Below the pieces are notes generated by a model, which saw only the letters and a program-made list of their open reading frames with translations, was not told the DNA's origin and made no database searches. A stretch of 64,000 nucleotides of DNA from Geodermatophilus ruber (lineage in GTDB: Bacteria; Actinomycetota; Actinomycetes; Mycobacteriales; Geodermatophilaceae), in assembly GCF_900114385.1 (NCBI RefSeq), contig NZ_FOSW01000006.1, positions 211,495 to 275,494 of the forward strand, given 5' to 3'. The position numbers and the translations under genes were made by a program. This document shows, piece after piece, positions 32,169 through 39,079 of this stretch (positions within the stretch are counted from its first letter, which is position 1; every line of letters begins with the position of its first letter).

Positions 32169-33079
32169 CGGCGACCGAGGCCGGCCCCGATCCGCGGGTC
32201 GCCGTCGTCGTCATCACCCACCAGCGCCGCGAGGAGCTGCTGCTGGCGCTCGCCCGGCTGCGGGCGCTGCCCGAGCAGCCGCCTGTCGTCGTGGTCGACA
32301 ACGGCTCCGGCGACGGGACCGCCGCCGCCGTCCGCGAGCGGTTCCCCGAGGTGGAGCTGATCGCCAGCCGGGAGAACCTCGGCGCGATCGGCCGCAACCT
32401 CGGCGTGGCCCGGGTGCACAGGCCCTACGTGGCCTTCTGCGACGACGACACCTGGTGGGAGCCGGGCTCGCTGCGGACCGCCGCCGACGTCCTGGACGCC
32501 CATCCCCGCCTGGCCGTGCTGACCGCCCGGATCCTGGTGGAGCCCGGCGGCACCGAGGACCCGATCGTCCCGGAGCTGCGCGACTCCCCCGTCCCCGGCG
32601 CCGACTGGCTGCCCGGCCCGGCGCTCGGCTCGTTCCTCGCCGGCGCCTCGGTCCTGCGCCGGGAGGCCTTCGACGAGGTCGGCGGGTTCTGCGAGCGGCT
32701 GTGGCTGGGCGGCGAGGAGGAGCTCCTGGCCGCCGACCTGGCCACCCGCCGCTGGGAGCTGTGCTACCTGCCGGCGCTCACCGTGCACCACCAGGCCAGC
32801 CGCGCCCGGGACCCGCACAAGCGCCGCAGCGACGGCATCCGCAATACCCTCTGGACGACGTGGCTGCGCCGGCCGCTGCGCCCGGCGCTGAGCCGCACCG
32901 CGCACCTGCTGCGCACCCTGCCCCGGGACCGGGTGACCGCGGCGGGGCTGCTCGCCGCGGTGCGCGGGCTGCCGTGGGTGCTGCGCGAACGGCGGGTGCT
33001 GCCGCCGCACGCCGAGGCCCGGTTCGCCGCACTCGACGCCGTCCAGCGCCGGTCCACCGCCCGCCGCTACGTGAGCTGA
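32165..33079 (+). CDS. GT2 family glycosyltransferase (second of a tandem pair)
   Basis: GT-A enzyme of 304 residues, similar throughout to the gene before it: RVAVVVITHQRREELLLALA, VVDNGSGDGTAAAVRERFP, VAFCDDDTWWEPGSLRTAAD, and ERLWLGGEEELLAADLA, with VHHQASRARDPHKRRSDG near the end. GTG 32165 overlaps the upstream stop, so the last three genes of the operon are coupled. Donor and acceptor are unknown. A palindromic repeat starts 6 nt after its stop codon. Confidence 0.92.
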   Translation: MTATEAGPDPRVAVVVITHQRREELLLALARLRALPEQPPVVVVDNGSGDGTAAAVRERFPEVELIASRENLGAIGRNLGVARVHRPYVAFCDDDTWWEPGSLRTAADVLDAHPRLAVLTARILVEPGGTEDPIVPELRDSPVPGADWLPGPALGSFLAGASVLRREAFDEVGGFCERLWLGGEEELLAADLATRRWELCYLPALTVHHQASRARDPHKRRSDGIRNTLWTTWLRRPLRPALSRTAHLLRTLPRDRVTAAGLLAAVRGLPWVLRERRVLPPHAEARFAALDAVQRRSTARRYVS

Positions 33080-33084
33080 AAGGA

Positions 33085-33136
33085 CCCCCTCGCCCCCACC
33101 GCTCGCGAGCTCGCGGCGGGCCCCTGCGAGGGGGCC
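33085..33136 (+). repeat. Palindromic terminator-like repeat, copy B
   Basis: The outer arms CCCCCTCGC and GCGAGGGGG (9 bp) enclose an inner CCACCGC/GCGGCGG-type stem around tcgcgagctc. It matches copy A at 18641-18691 in layout, loop sequence and position right after a stop codon, and separates convergent genes. Confidence 0.7.
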
Positions 33137-33137
33137 G

Positions 33138-33524
33138 TCAGCGCGCGCAGACGATGCAGGTGCGGGCGGCGGGCCGGGCGGCCAGCCGCTCGGGCGCGAT
33201 CGGCCGCCCGCAGGTCTCGCAGACCCCGTAACGCCCCTCGTCGCGGCGGACCAGCGCCGCCTCGACGTCGCCCAGCCGGCGCCGGGCCGAGTCGAGCAGG
33301 GCCGCGACCTGCTGCCGCTCGAAGGCGATGGTCGCGCCCTCCGGGTCGTGCTCGTCGTCGGCGTTGGACTGCCGCGATGCCGCGACGACCTCGTCGAACT
33401 CACGGGTGAGCGCCTCGATCTGGGCCCGCGCCGCTGCCTCCTCGGCGGCCAGCGGGTCGGCGGGCCCCGTCCAGGGCACCGCCCCGAGCCTGCGAGGGGT
33501 GGGAGGGACGGGGTCCTTCTTCAT
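33138..33524 (-). CDS. TraR/DksA-type C4 zinc-finger protein
   Basis: Protein of 128 residues. The helical N-terminal coiled-coil-like part (about 25-90; AEEAAARAQIEALTREFDEV) is followed by the C4 zinc finger GVCETCGRPIAPERLA and RTCIVC (about 100-127). DksA/TraR proteins bind the RNA polymerase secondary channel; the short actinobacterial forms such as RbpA-independent DksA-like proteins are less well studied. ATG 33524 overlaps the stop of the upstream methyltransferase. It is third in an operon with yibE and the methyltransferase. Confidence 0.88.
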   Translation of the reverse strand: MKKDPVPPTPRRLGAVPWTGPADPLAAEEAAARAQIEALTREFDEVVAASRQSNADDEHDPEGATIAFERQQVAALLDSARRRLGDVEAALVRRDEGRYGVCETCGRPIAPERLAARPAARTCIVCAR

Positions 33525-34156
33525 CGCAGCCTCCGCAGCAGCCGTAGGGAACCGGTGCCCGGCAGCTCCTCGAAGTCACCGGAGGCCAGCACCCGCGTGT
33601 AGACCCCGAAGGGCGCCCGGCCGCCGTCGGCCGGGTCGGGGAAGACGTCGTGGATGGCCAGGGTGCCGCCGACGGCGAGCTTCGCGACCCAGGCGTCCTG
33701 GTCGCGCTGCGCCGACTCCTCGGTGTGGCTGCCGTCGAGGAACAGCAGCGCCAGGGGCGTGGACCACAGCGGCGCGAGCACCTCGGAGCGGGTGACGACC
33801 GCGATCACGACGTCCTCGGCGCCGGCGTCGGCGATCGTCCGGCGGAACCGGGGCAGCGTGTCCACCAGCCCGACCTCCGGGTCGACCAGCGAGGGGTCGT
33901 GGTACTCCCAGCCGGGCTGGTGCTCCTCGGAGCCGCGGTGGTGGTCGACGGTGATCACCAGCCGGCCGCTCTCCCGGGCGGCCGCGGCGAGGTAGAGCGC
34001 GGACCTGCCCATCCAGCTGCCCACCTCCAGCAGCGGCCCGGGGACGGCGACGTCGCACGCGGCGGCGTACAGCGCCGTCCCCTCGTCGTCGGGCATGAAG
34101 CCGGGGGCGCTGCGGGCGGCAGCGAGCAGATCGGCCCCGGCCAGAGCCCGGCTCAT
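33521..34156 (-). CDS. Class I SAM-dependent methyltransferase (Methyltransf_24 type)
   Basis: Protein of 211 residues with motif I LLEVGSWMGRSALYLAAAAR, an acidic strand VITVDHHRG, LLFLDGSHTEESAQRDQDAW, and LAIHDVFPDPADGG, as in the Methyltransf_24/CmcI-like group. ATG 34156 overlaps the yibE stop, and its own stop overlaps the TraR/DksA gene. The substrate is unknown. The link to the nearby glycan operon, convergent from the other side, is possible but not shown. Confidence 0.88.
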   Translation of the reverse strand: MSRALAGADLLAAARSAPGFMPDDEGTALYAAACDVAVPGPLLEVGSWMGRSALYLAAAARESGRLVITVDHHRGSEEHQPGWEYHDPSLVDPEVGLVDTLPRFRRTIADAGAEDVVIAVVTRSEVLAPLWSTPLALLFLDGSHTEESAQRDQDAWVAKLAVGGTLAIHDVFPDPADGGRAPFGVYTRVLASGDFEELPGTGSLRLLRRLR

Positions 34157-35445
34157 CGCGCGAACCGGGCGCGCAGCGCGCTCATCCGCCGCTCCGTCGC
34201 CGCCCCCGCCGCGCCGCTCGCCGCGATGGCGAAGAAGGCGCCGGCCGCCGTCGTCACCGGGACGGCCAGCACGAGAGCGATCGCGCCGACGAGCGTGCGG
34301 ATCACCTCCTCGGCCAGGGCCGAGCTGGTGAGGGTGGTCCAGATCGGCTGGTCGTAGAGCTCGAAGAGCATCAGCAGCGGGAGCGCCGCCCCCGCGTAGG
34401 CGAAGACGATCGTATAGACGGTCGAGGCGATGTGGTCCCGACCGACGGTCATTCCTCGCCGGTACAGCTGCCGCCATCCCAGCCCGGGGTCCACCTCGTG
34501 CAGCTGCCAGATCGCCGAGGCCTGGGTGATGGTGACGTCGTTGAGCACGCCGAGGCCGGCGACGACGATGCCGGCGAGCACCAGCCCGGAGAAGTCCAGG
34601 GTCGGGTCGAACGTCTGGAGCTGGATGGTCTCCTCGCTGGTCAGCCCGGTCAGCCGCGCCGCCTCGACCGACACCGCGCCCATGACCGCGACCAGCGCCA
34701 GCCCGAACAGGGTGCCGACCAGCGCCGTCGTGGTCCGGGCCGAGAAGCCGTGCGCCAGGTAGAGGACGACGAACATGATCGCCGCCGACCCCACCAGGCT
34801 GGTGAGGGTCGGCGACTGGTCCGACAGGAGCCCCGGCAGCACGAACTGCAGCAGGACGAAGAAGGCGAAGGCGAGCCCGACCAGCGAGGCCAGCCCGCGC
34901 AGCCGGGCCACCACGGCGACGACGACGGCGAAGGCGATCGCCAGCACGATGATCGGCAGATCGCGGGCGTAGTCGTAGAACTGGTAGCCCGCACCACCCT
35001 CCGCTCCGGCGTCCCGGGTGAGGACGAGGACGTCCCCCTCCTCGACCCCGGCCGCGTAGACCTCCGCGGGCAGCTCGATCTGCTGGAACTGCCCGGCGCC
35101 CTCGCCCTCGGTGATCTCGACGACCGCCCGGGCGCAGGTGAGCTCCGAGCTCGGCTGCCCGGGCGCGCCGGGCAGGGAGCAGTCGAACGGCTCGACGGAG
35201 ACCACCCGCGCCTCGGGAAAGGTGGTCCCGGGCGGCACGAAGGCCTCCGCCGCCACCTCGGCCCGGGTCGGCTCGCCGCTGGGCCAGAGCACGACCAGGC
35301 CGATCACGGTGGCCAGCCCCACGGGCACGAGCACGAGGAGCATGAGCCAGACCGCGCGTCGGCGGCGGGCGAGGACCTCCGGAGTCGGCGGCGGGGCGTC
35401 GGCCGCGGGCGCGTGGCTGTGAGTGGGGGCGGAGCTCGACGGCAC
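34153..35445 (-). CDS. YibE/F family membrane protein
   Basis: Integral membrane protein of 430 residues. It has a cytosolic Pro-rich start, TM1 (LMLLVLVPVGLATVIGLVVLW, about 33-53, given here as its extent), an extracytoplasmic beta-rich segment with two Cys (about 60-165), then about seven TM helices. The family core is LGVLNDVTITQASAIWQLHE and the FAYAGAALPLLMLFELYDQP helix. Function is unknown; YibE/F members are sometimes called efflux-like without proof. GTG 35445 lies 6 nt after a TAGCCT -10, suggesting a leaderless transcript. Confidence 0.9.
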   Translation of the reverse strand: MPSSSAPTHSHAPAADAPPPTPEVLARRRRAVWLMLLVLVPVGLATVIGLVVLWPSGEPTRAEVAAEAFVPPGTTFPEARVVSVEPFDCSLPGAPGQPSSELTCARAVVEITEGEGAGQFQQIELPAEVYAAGVEEGDVLVLTRDAGAEGGAGYQFYDYARDLPIIVLAIAFAVVVAVVARLRGLASLVGLAFAFFVLLQFVLPGLLSDQSPTLTSLVGSAAIMFVVLYLAHGFSARTTTALVGTLFGLALVAVMGAVSVEAARLTGLTSEETIQLQTFDPTLDFSGLVLAGIVVAGLGVLNDVTITQASAIWQLHEVDPGLGWRQLYRRGMTVGRDHIASTVYTIVFAYAGAALPLLMLFELYDQPIWTTLTSSALAEEVIRTLVGAIALVLAVPVTTAAGAFFAIAASGAAGAATERRMSALRARFAR

Positions 35446-35451
35446 CCGGTC

Positions 35452-35457
35452 AGGCTA
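35452..35457 (-). promoter_or_regulatory. -10 element of the yibE operon
   Basis: On the minus strand TAGCCT, 6 nt, then GTG 35445. It matches the TAnnnT leaderless pattern seen before several genes in this window. Confidence 0.5.
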
Positions 35458-35507
35458 GGAGCCCCGGTCCCGGCCCCGGCCCACCGACCCGGCACCGGAC
35501 CCGCCGG

Positions 35508-35921
35508 TCACCCGTCGCCCGGCCCCTCCACGACGGGGAAGCGGTGCCACAGCCCGCTCAGCTGGAGCGGCCGGGCCACCACCGACGACGGGTCGATCAG
35601 TACCACCTCGACCCCGCGTGGCCGGCCCAGCTTCTGCAGCTGGACCAGCACGGCCGTGCCGGCGGAGTTCAGGTACGTCACCCGCCGGGTGTCCAGCCGG
35701 ACCTGACGGAGGGTGGGCACCTCCAGGAGCAGGTCGGTCATCGTCCGCACCAGCGGCCGCCGGGCGGCCTCCGTCAGCTCCCCGTCGACCGTCACGGTGG
35801 CGACGTCGCCGTCCAGCGTGCGGCTCACCTGCGGAGTCCCGGACTCCTCGAGGTCTGCCCGCTCCGGAAAGTTGGTCGTCTCCTCCACGCCTCCCCTCTG
35901 CCCCGTCCGCCCGCCGCTCAT
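35508..35921 (-). CDS. STAS domain anti-sigma factor antagonist
   Basis: About 137 residues from ATG 35921. The STAS fold covers about residues 35-130: DGDVATVTVDGELTEAARRP, then RQVRLDTRRVTYLNSAGTAV, with Ser in LNSAG at the phosphorylatable position of SpoIIAA/RsbV proteins, and GVEVVLIDPSSVVARPLQLS. Start is uncertain: GTG at 35889 directly follows AGGGGAGG, but the spacing is too short. It could be the substrate of the PP2C phosphatase at 14672-16846. No anti-sigma kinase gene is next to it. Confidence 0.85.
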   Translation of the reverse strand: MSGGRTGQRGGVEETTNFPERADLEESGTPQVSRTLDGDVATVTVDGELTEAARRPLVRTMTDLLLEVPTLRQVRLDTRRVTYLNSAGTAVLVQLQKLGRPRGVEVVLIDPSSVVARPLQLSGLWHRFPVVEGPGDG

Positions 35922-36091
35922 GCCCTGGGCGGCGCCCGGCGGGGGTGGACCCGCCCACCCGAGCCGCATCGGAAGAAAATTCCTCAGCACAGGTTTACGC
36001 ACACGGATGCCAGAGGTAATCTTCAGTTGCCACTAGAGGTTCCACCTCGGGCAGCGAACACCGCCATACCGCACAGGGAGGTTGCACACCG

Positions 36092-36601
36092 ATGATGCTG
36101 ACCGCCTACGACCCGTTCGCCGCCACGTCCGCCGCCTTCCGCGCGCTGGACCAGCTCACCGGCCGCTCGGGCTCGATGACCGCCCGCCCGCTCTCGGGCA
36201 TGCCGATGGACGCCTACCGGGTCGGCGACAACTTCGTCGCCCACTTCGACCTGCCCGGCGTCGACCCCGGCTCGATCGACCTGGCGGTCGAGGGCACGAC
36301 GCTGACCATCACCGCCGAGCGCTCCGTGCCGCAGCTGGAGAACGCGGAGTGGGCCATCGCCGAGCGCCCGTTCGGCAGCTACACCCGGCAGCTGGTCCTG
36401 GGCCGCAGCCTGGACACCGACCGGCTCGAGGCGCACTACCACGACGGCGTCCTCACCGTGAGCATCCCGGTGGCCGAGAAGGCGCGGGCGCGCAAGATCA
36501 CGGTGACCCGGGCCGACGCCCCCGTCGCCGTCGAGGGGCGCACCATCGAGGGTGAGCAGCCCGGAACCGCGCGGGCGGAGAGCGGGGCCGTCGAGAGCTG
36601 A
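36092..36601 (+). CDS. hsp20: Small heat-shock protein, Hsp20/alpha-crystallin family
   Basis: ATP-independent chaperone of 169 residues. The alpha-crystallin domain spans about 38-140: MDAYRVGDNFVAHFDLPGVD, LTITAERSVPQ, FGSYTRQLVLG and YHDGVLTVSIPVAEKAR (the GVLTVxxP signature). A C-terminal tail lacks a clear IxI motif but has IEGEQPG. The upstream 90 bp holds a GGAAgaaaaTTCC dyad (35971-35983) and CTTCAGT, 6/7 matching a HAIR half-site. A strong terminator follows, then a MerR/HspR-like gene. Confidence 0.95.
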   Translation: MMLTAYDPFAATSAAFRALDQLTGRSGSMTARPLSGMPMDAYRVGDNFVAHFDLPGVDPGSIDLAVEGTTLTITAERSVPQLENAEWAIAERPFGSYTRQLVLGRSLDTDRLEAHYHDGVLTVSIPVAEKARARKITVTRADAPVAVEGRTIEGEQPGTARAESGAVES

Positions 36602-36618
36602 GCCGACACAGCCCTCGA

Positions 36619-36646
36619 GGGGCCGGGTCCGCACGGACCCGGCCCC
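36619..36646 (+). terminator. Perfect 12-bp hairpin terminator after hsp20
   Basis: GGGGCCGGGTCC at 36619-36630 pairs with GGACCCGGCCCC at 36635-36646 across GCAC, followed by TTCG. It begins 17 nt after the hsp20 stop and may allow partial read-through into the MerR gene. Confidence 0.88.
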
Positions 36647-36675
36647 TTCGCTCATCCGGACCAGGAGGTCCTGCC

Positions 36676-37038
36676 ATGGTCGACCACTCCCCCGGCGGCG
36701 ATGCGCTGCGCCGGCTCGACGACCCGGACTTCCCGGCGCTGACGATGAGCCAGGCCTCCGAGCTGCTCGGCGTCCAGGCCGCCTTCCTGCGCAGCCTCGA
36801 CGCCTCCGGCGTCCTGCAGCCGCACCGCTCCCCCGGCGGCCACCGCCGCTACTCCCGGCACCAGCTGACCCTCGCCGCGCGGCTGCGCGGACTGCTCGAC
36901 GAGGGGCACACGCTCGCCTCGGCCGAGGTCATCCTCGGCCTGCAGGACGAGCTCGCCGACGCCCGCGCCACCGCCGAGCACCTTCGCGCAGCCGTGGACC
37001 GGCTCCAGCCCCACCCCGAGGGCACCGGCGACGCGTGA
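36676..37038 (+). CDS. MerR family regulator, HspR-like
   Basis: Regulator of 120 residues. The MerR winged helix lies at about 20-90: LTMSQASELLGVQAAFLRSL, DASGVLQPHRSPGGHRRYSR (the GGHRRYS wing is diagnostic). A C-terminal helix (AEVILGLQDELADARATAEH) is the likely dimerisation coiled coil. There is no ligand-binding Cys, so it is not a metal MerR. Its position right after hsp20 suggests control of that gene, as HspR controls dnaK in other actinobacteria (inference). It starts at ATG 36676 after AGGAGG. Confidence 0.9.
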   Translation: MVDHSPGGDALRRLDDPDFPALTMSQASELLGVQAAFLRSLDASGVLQPHRSPGGHRRYSRHQLTLAARLRGLLDEGHTLASAEVILGLQDELADARATAEHLRAAVDRLQPHPEGTGDA

Positions 37039-37058
37039 GGGCACCCGTCGGCAGCTCG

Positions 37059-37078
37059 GAACCCTAGGGGGGTATAGT
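37059..37078 (+). promoter_or_regulatory. CsoR operator overlapping the csoR -10
   Basis: The reverse strand reads ATACCCCCCTAGGGTT, the GC-tract dyad typical of CsoR copper operators. It overlaps a TATAGT -10 at 37073-37078, 39 nt before the csoR GTG, so apo-CsoR binding would block its own promoter. Confidence 0.7.
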
Positions 37079-37116
37079 TCCCTGTTGAGAGCTCCCGACC
37101 CGCCAGGAGGAAGAGC

Positions 37117-37422
37117 GTGGAGACCGTCGAGCACCCCGGTCCGCACGGGTACATCCACCGCAAGGACGACTACCTCAAGCGCCTGCGGCGAATCGAGGGG
37201 CAGGCCCGCGGGCTGCAGCGGATGGTGGAGGACGAGAAGTACTGCATCGACATCCTCACCCAGGTCTCGGCGATGACGAAGGCGCTGCAGTCGGTCGCCC
37301 TGGGCCTGCTCGAGGAGCACCTGAGCCACTGCGTCGTCGAGGCCGCCGCCGCTGGGGGCCGCGAGGCCGAGGAGAAGGTCCGCGAGGCCTCCGAGGCGAT
37401 CGCCCGTCTCGTCCGTTCCTGA
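37117..37422 (+). CDS. csoR: CsoR family copper-sensing repressor
   Basis: All-helical repressor of 101 residues. The Cu(I) ligands C43, H68 and C72 keep the spacing of M. tuberculosis CsoR (C36/H61/C65). The core reads LKRLRRIEGQARGLQRMVED, DEKYCIDILTQVSAMTKALQ and LLEEHLSHCVVEA. Start GTG 37117 follows AGGAGGAAGAGC. It autoregulates through the operator just upstream and is transcribed with copZ 23 bp downstream. No copper P-type ATPase gene is adjacent. Confidence 0.95.
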   Translation: METVEHPGPHGYIHRKDDYLKRLRRIEGQARGLQRMVEDEKYCIDILTQVSAMTKALQSVALGLLEEHLSHCVVEAAAAGGREAEEKVREASEAIARLVRS

Positions 37423-37445
37423 CCCACCCATCCCGAGAGGACCCC

Positions 37446-37655
37446 ATGAGCACCGCCACCTACACCGTCGTCGGCATGACCTGCGGCCACTGCGTGAACG
37501 CCGTGACCGAGGAGGTCGGCCAGGTCCCCGGCGTCACGCAGGTCGACGTCGACCTGGCCAGCGGCGGGTTGACCGTCACCGGCGAGGCGCCGGTCGACGA
37601 GGCCGCCGTGCGCGCCGCCGTCGAGGAGGCCGGGTACGCGGTCGCCCCCGGCTGA
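37446..37655 (+). CDS. copZ: Copper chaperone / HMA domain protein
   Basis: HMA (Atx1-like) protein of 69 residues with the metal motif MTCGHC at about 11-16 and the ferredoxin-like strands VTQVDVDLASGGLTVTGE and AVEEAGYAVA. It carries Cu(I) in the cytosol and can hand it to CsoR or an exporter. ATG 37446 sits 23 bp after csoR. It converges with the M56 peptidase gene. Confidence 0.95.
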   Translation: MSTATYTVVGMTCGHCVNAVTEEVGQVPGVTQVDVDLASGGLTVTGEAPVDEAAVRAAVEEAGYAVAPG

Positions 37656-37664
37656 CCGCGCCGG

Positions 37665-38594
37665 TCAGAGGACCGGCAGCAGCAGCAGTGCGGTCGGGGC
37701 CAGCAGGAGCAGGCCGGCGGCGAGCAGCGCGAGCCATCGCGCCCAGCCCGGCAGGGGGGACGGCGGCTCGAGCAGCCGCACCACCCGCGCGCGCACCGCA
37801 CCCCCGGCCACGGCCAGCGCGCCGCTGGGCACCTCGGCTCCCCCTCCTCCGCCCGCGGCGGCGACGATCGCCTGAGCCAGGGTGCGGCGCGGCGCGGCGC
37901 CGTCGAGCGAGCGCAGCGCGACGTCGTCGGCCCGCATCTCCACCAGCGTGCGCACCGCCGCGTGCGCCCGAGCGGCCGCGGGGAGCACGGGCAGCGCCGC
38001 CTCCCACGCGACGAACGGCAGCAGGTAGAGGTGGTGGTGCTCGCGCAGGTGCGCCCGCTCGTGCGCGACCACCGCGGCCAGCTGCGCCTCGTCGAGCTCG
38101 GCGACGATCCCCGAGGAGAGCACCAGCAGCGGCCGGGCGCCGGGGATGCAGAACGCCACCGGGGCGGGGTGCTCGAGCAGCCGGGCGTCGGGAACCGCAG
38201 CGGGGCGGACGACGACCTCCAGCAGCTCCCGGTGCCGCCGGCGGGTGCGCGCGGTCCGCACCCAGGACAGCACCAGCACCCCCACCAGCTCGACGGCCAG
38301 GACGCCGGCCAGCGTGAGGGTGACCCAGTGGTCACCGCGCACCGGGTCCTCGGCCGCGTCGCCGGTGAGCACCGACCAGGCCGCCTCGGGCAGCGAGTGC
38401 CCCCAGGGCGCGAGGCCGTGCACCAGCAGCGCGCCGATCATCGACAGGCCGCCGGCGAGCCCGATCGCCTGCCAGCAGACCAGCGCGACCAGCGGGTCCC
38501 GCCGCGGCCAGCGGGCCCGGGCCAGCAGCGCCGGCACCGGCCAGGCCAGCAGGGCGGCCAGGACGGCGAGCGCGGCCGCGGTGGCGGGCAGCAC
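37665..38594 (-). CDS. M56 family (BlaR1/MecR1-like) membrane metallopeptidase
   Basis: Protein of 309 residues with an N-terminal TM pair (VLAALLAWPVPALLARA; LVCWQAIGLAGGLSMIGALL), TM3 (LTLAGVLAVELVGVLVLSWV) and the zinc motif VVAHERAHLREHHH (HExxH). A C-terminal TM is WLALLAAGLLLLAPTALLLL. It lacks the penicillin-binding sensor domain of BlaR1. Its partner is the BlaI-type repressor 16 bp upstream. Presumed role: signal-dependent cleavage of that repressor, de-repressing cydAB (inference). Confidence 0.9.
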   Translation of the reverse strand: MLPATAAALAVLAALLAWPVPALLARARWPRRDPLVALVCWQAIGLAGGLSMIGALLVHGLAPWGHSLPEAAWSVLTGDAAEDPVRGDHWVTLTLAGVLAVELVGVLVLSWVRTARTRRRHRELLEVVVRPAAVPDARLLEHPAPVAFCIPGARPLLVLSSGIVAELDEAQLAAVVAHERAHLREHHHLYLLPFVAWEAALPVLPAAARAHAAVRTLVEMRADDVALRSLDGAAPRRTLAQAIVAAAGGGGGAEVPSGALAVAGGAVRARVVRLLEPPSPLPGWARWLALLAAGLLLLAPTALLLLPVL

Positions 38595-38610
38595 GGTCGG
38601 AGCAGGTCGG

Positions 38611-38964
38611 TCAGGCGGGCGGGCCGCCGGCGAGCAGCTCGCGCAGCAGCCGCGCCTCCTCGGCGTCCACCCCGCCGACGAAGCGGGCCAGCACCGCCTG
38701 CCGGTCCCCGGCCTGGCCCAGCACCTCGTGCATGAGCTCGGCCGCGTGCTCCTCGCGGGTGGCGCGCGGCCGGAAGCGCCGGGGCCGGGCGTCGTCGTGG
38801 ACGACGAAGCCCTTCTGCTCCAGGCGGGTCAGGACCGTGTGCACGGTGGTCAGCGCGAGGCCGCGGTCGGCCAGCCCGTCGCGCAGGTCGCCGGCCGAGA
38901 CGGAACCGCCGGCGGACCACAGCCGGTCCATGACCGCCCGCTCCAGCTCACCCAACGACGCCAC
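38611..38964 (-). CDS. blaI: BlaI/MecI/CopY family repressor
   Basis: Winged-helix repressor of 117 residues: LGELERAVMDRLWSAGGSVS, then ALTTVHTVLTRLEQKGFVVH (recognition helix), and the C-terminal dimerisation and cleavage region REEHAAELMHEVLGQAGDR. GTG 38964 is chosen because AGGAGG sits at proper spacing; a longer frame reaches 38994. Two perfect TTCTAC-N5-GTAGAA dyads lie just upstream, between this gene and divergent cydA. It likely represses both itself and the cytochrome bd operon. Confidence 0.92.
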   Translation of the reverse strand: MASLGELERAVMDRLWSAGGSVSAGDLRDGLADRGLALTTVHTVLTRLEQKGFVVHDDARPRRFRPRATREEHAAELMHEVLGQAGDRQAVLARFVGGVDAEEARLLRELLAGGPPA

Positions 38965-38997
38965 CGCTCCTCCTGTCTCCCGTCTCACACCCACTTT

Positions 38998-39014
38998 TTC
39001 TACGTGTCGTAGAA
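38998..39014. promoter_or_regulatory. blaI: BlaI-type operator 1
   Basis: Perfect dyad TTCTAC-GTGTC-GTAGAA in the 115-bp blaI-cydA intergenic region. Its centre is 24 bp from that of operator 2, so the two lie about two helical turns apart on nearly the same face. Confidence 0.8.
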
Positions 39015-39021
39015 CTTTGAG

Positions 39022-39038
39022 TTCTACTCAGCGTAGAA
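39022..39038. promoter_or_regulatory. blaI: BlaI-type operator 2
   Basis: Perfect dyad TTCTAC-TCAGC-GTAGAA, identical half-sites to operator 1 with an unrelated spacer. It lies 41 bp before the cydA start, in the expected promoter region. Confidence 0.8.
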
Positions 39039-39079
39039 AGAACGCGACCGATCGTACGTCGCTGCTGAGGAGACGAGCC

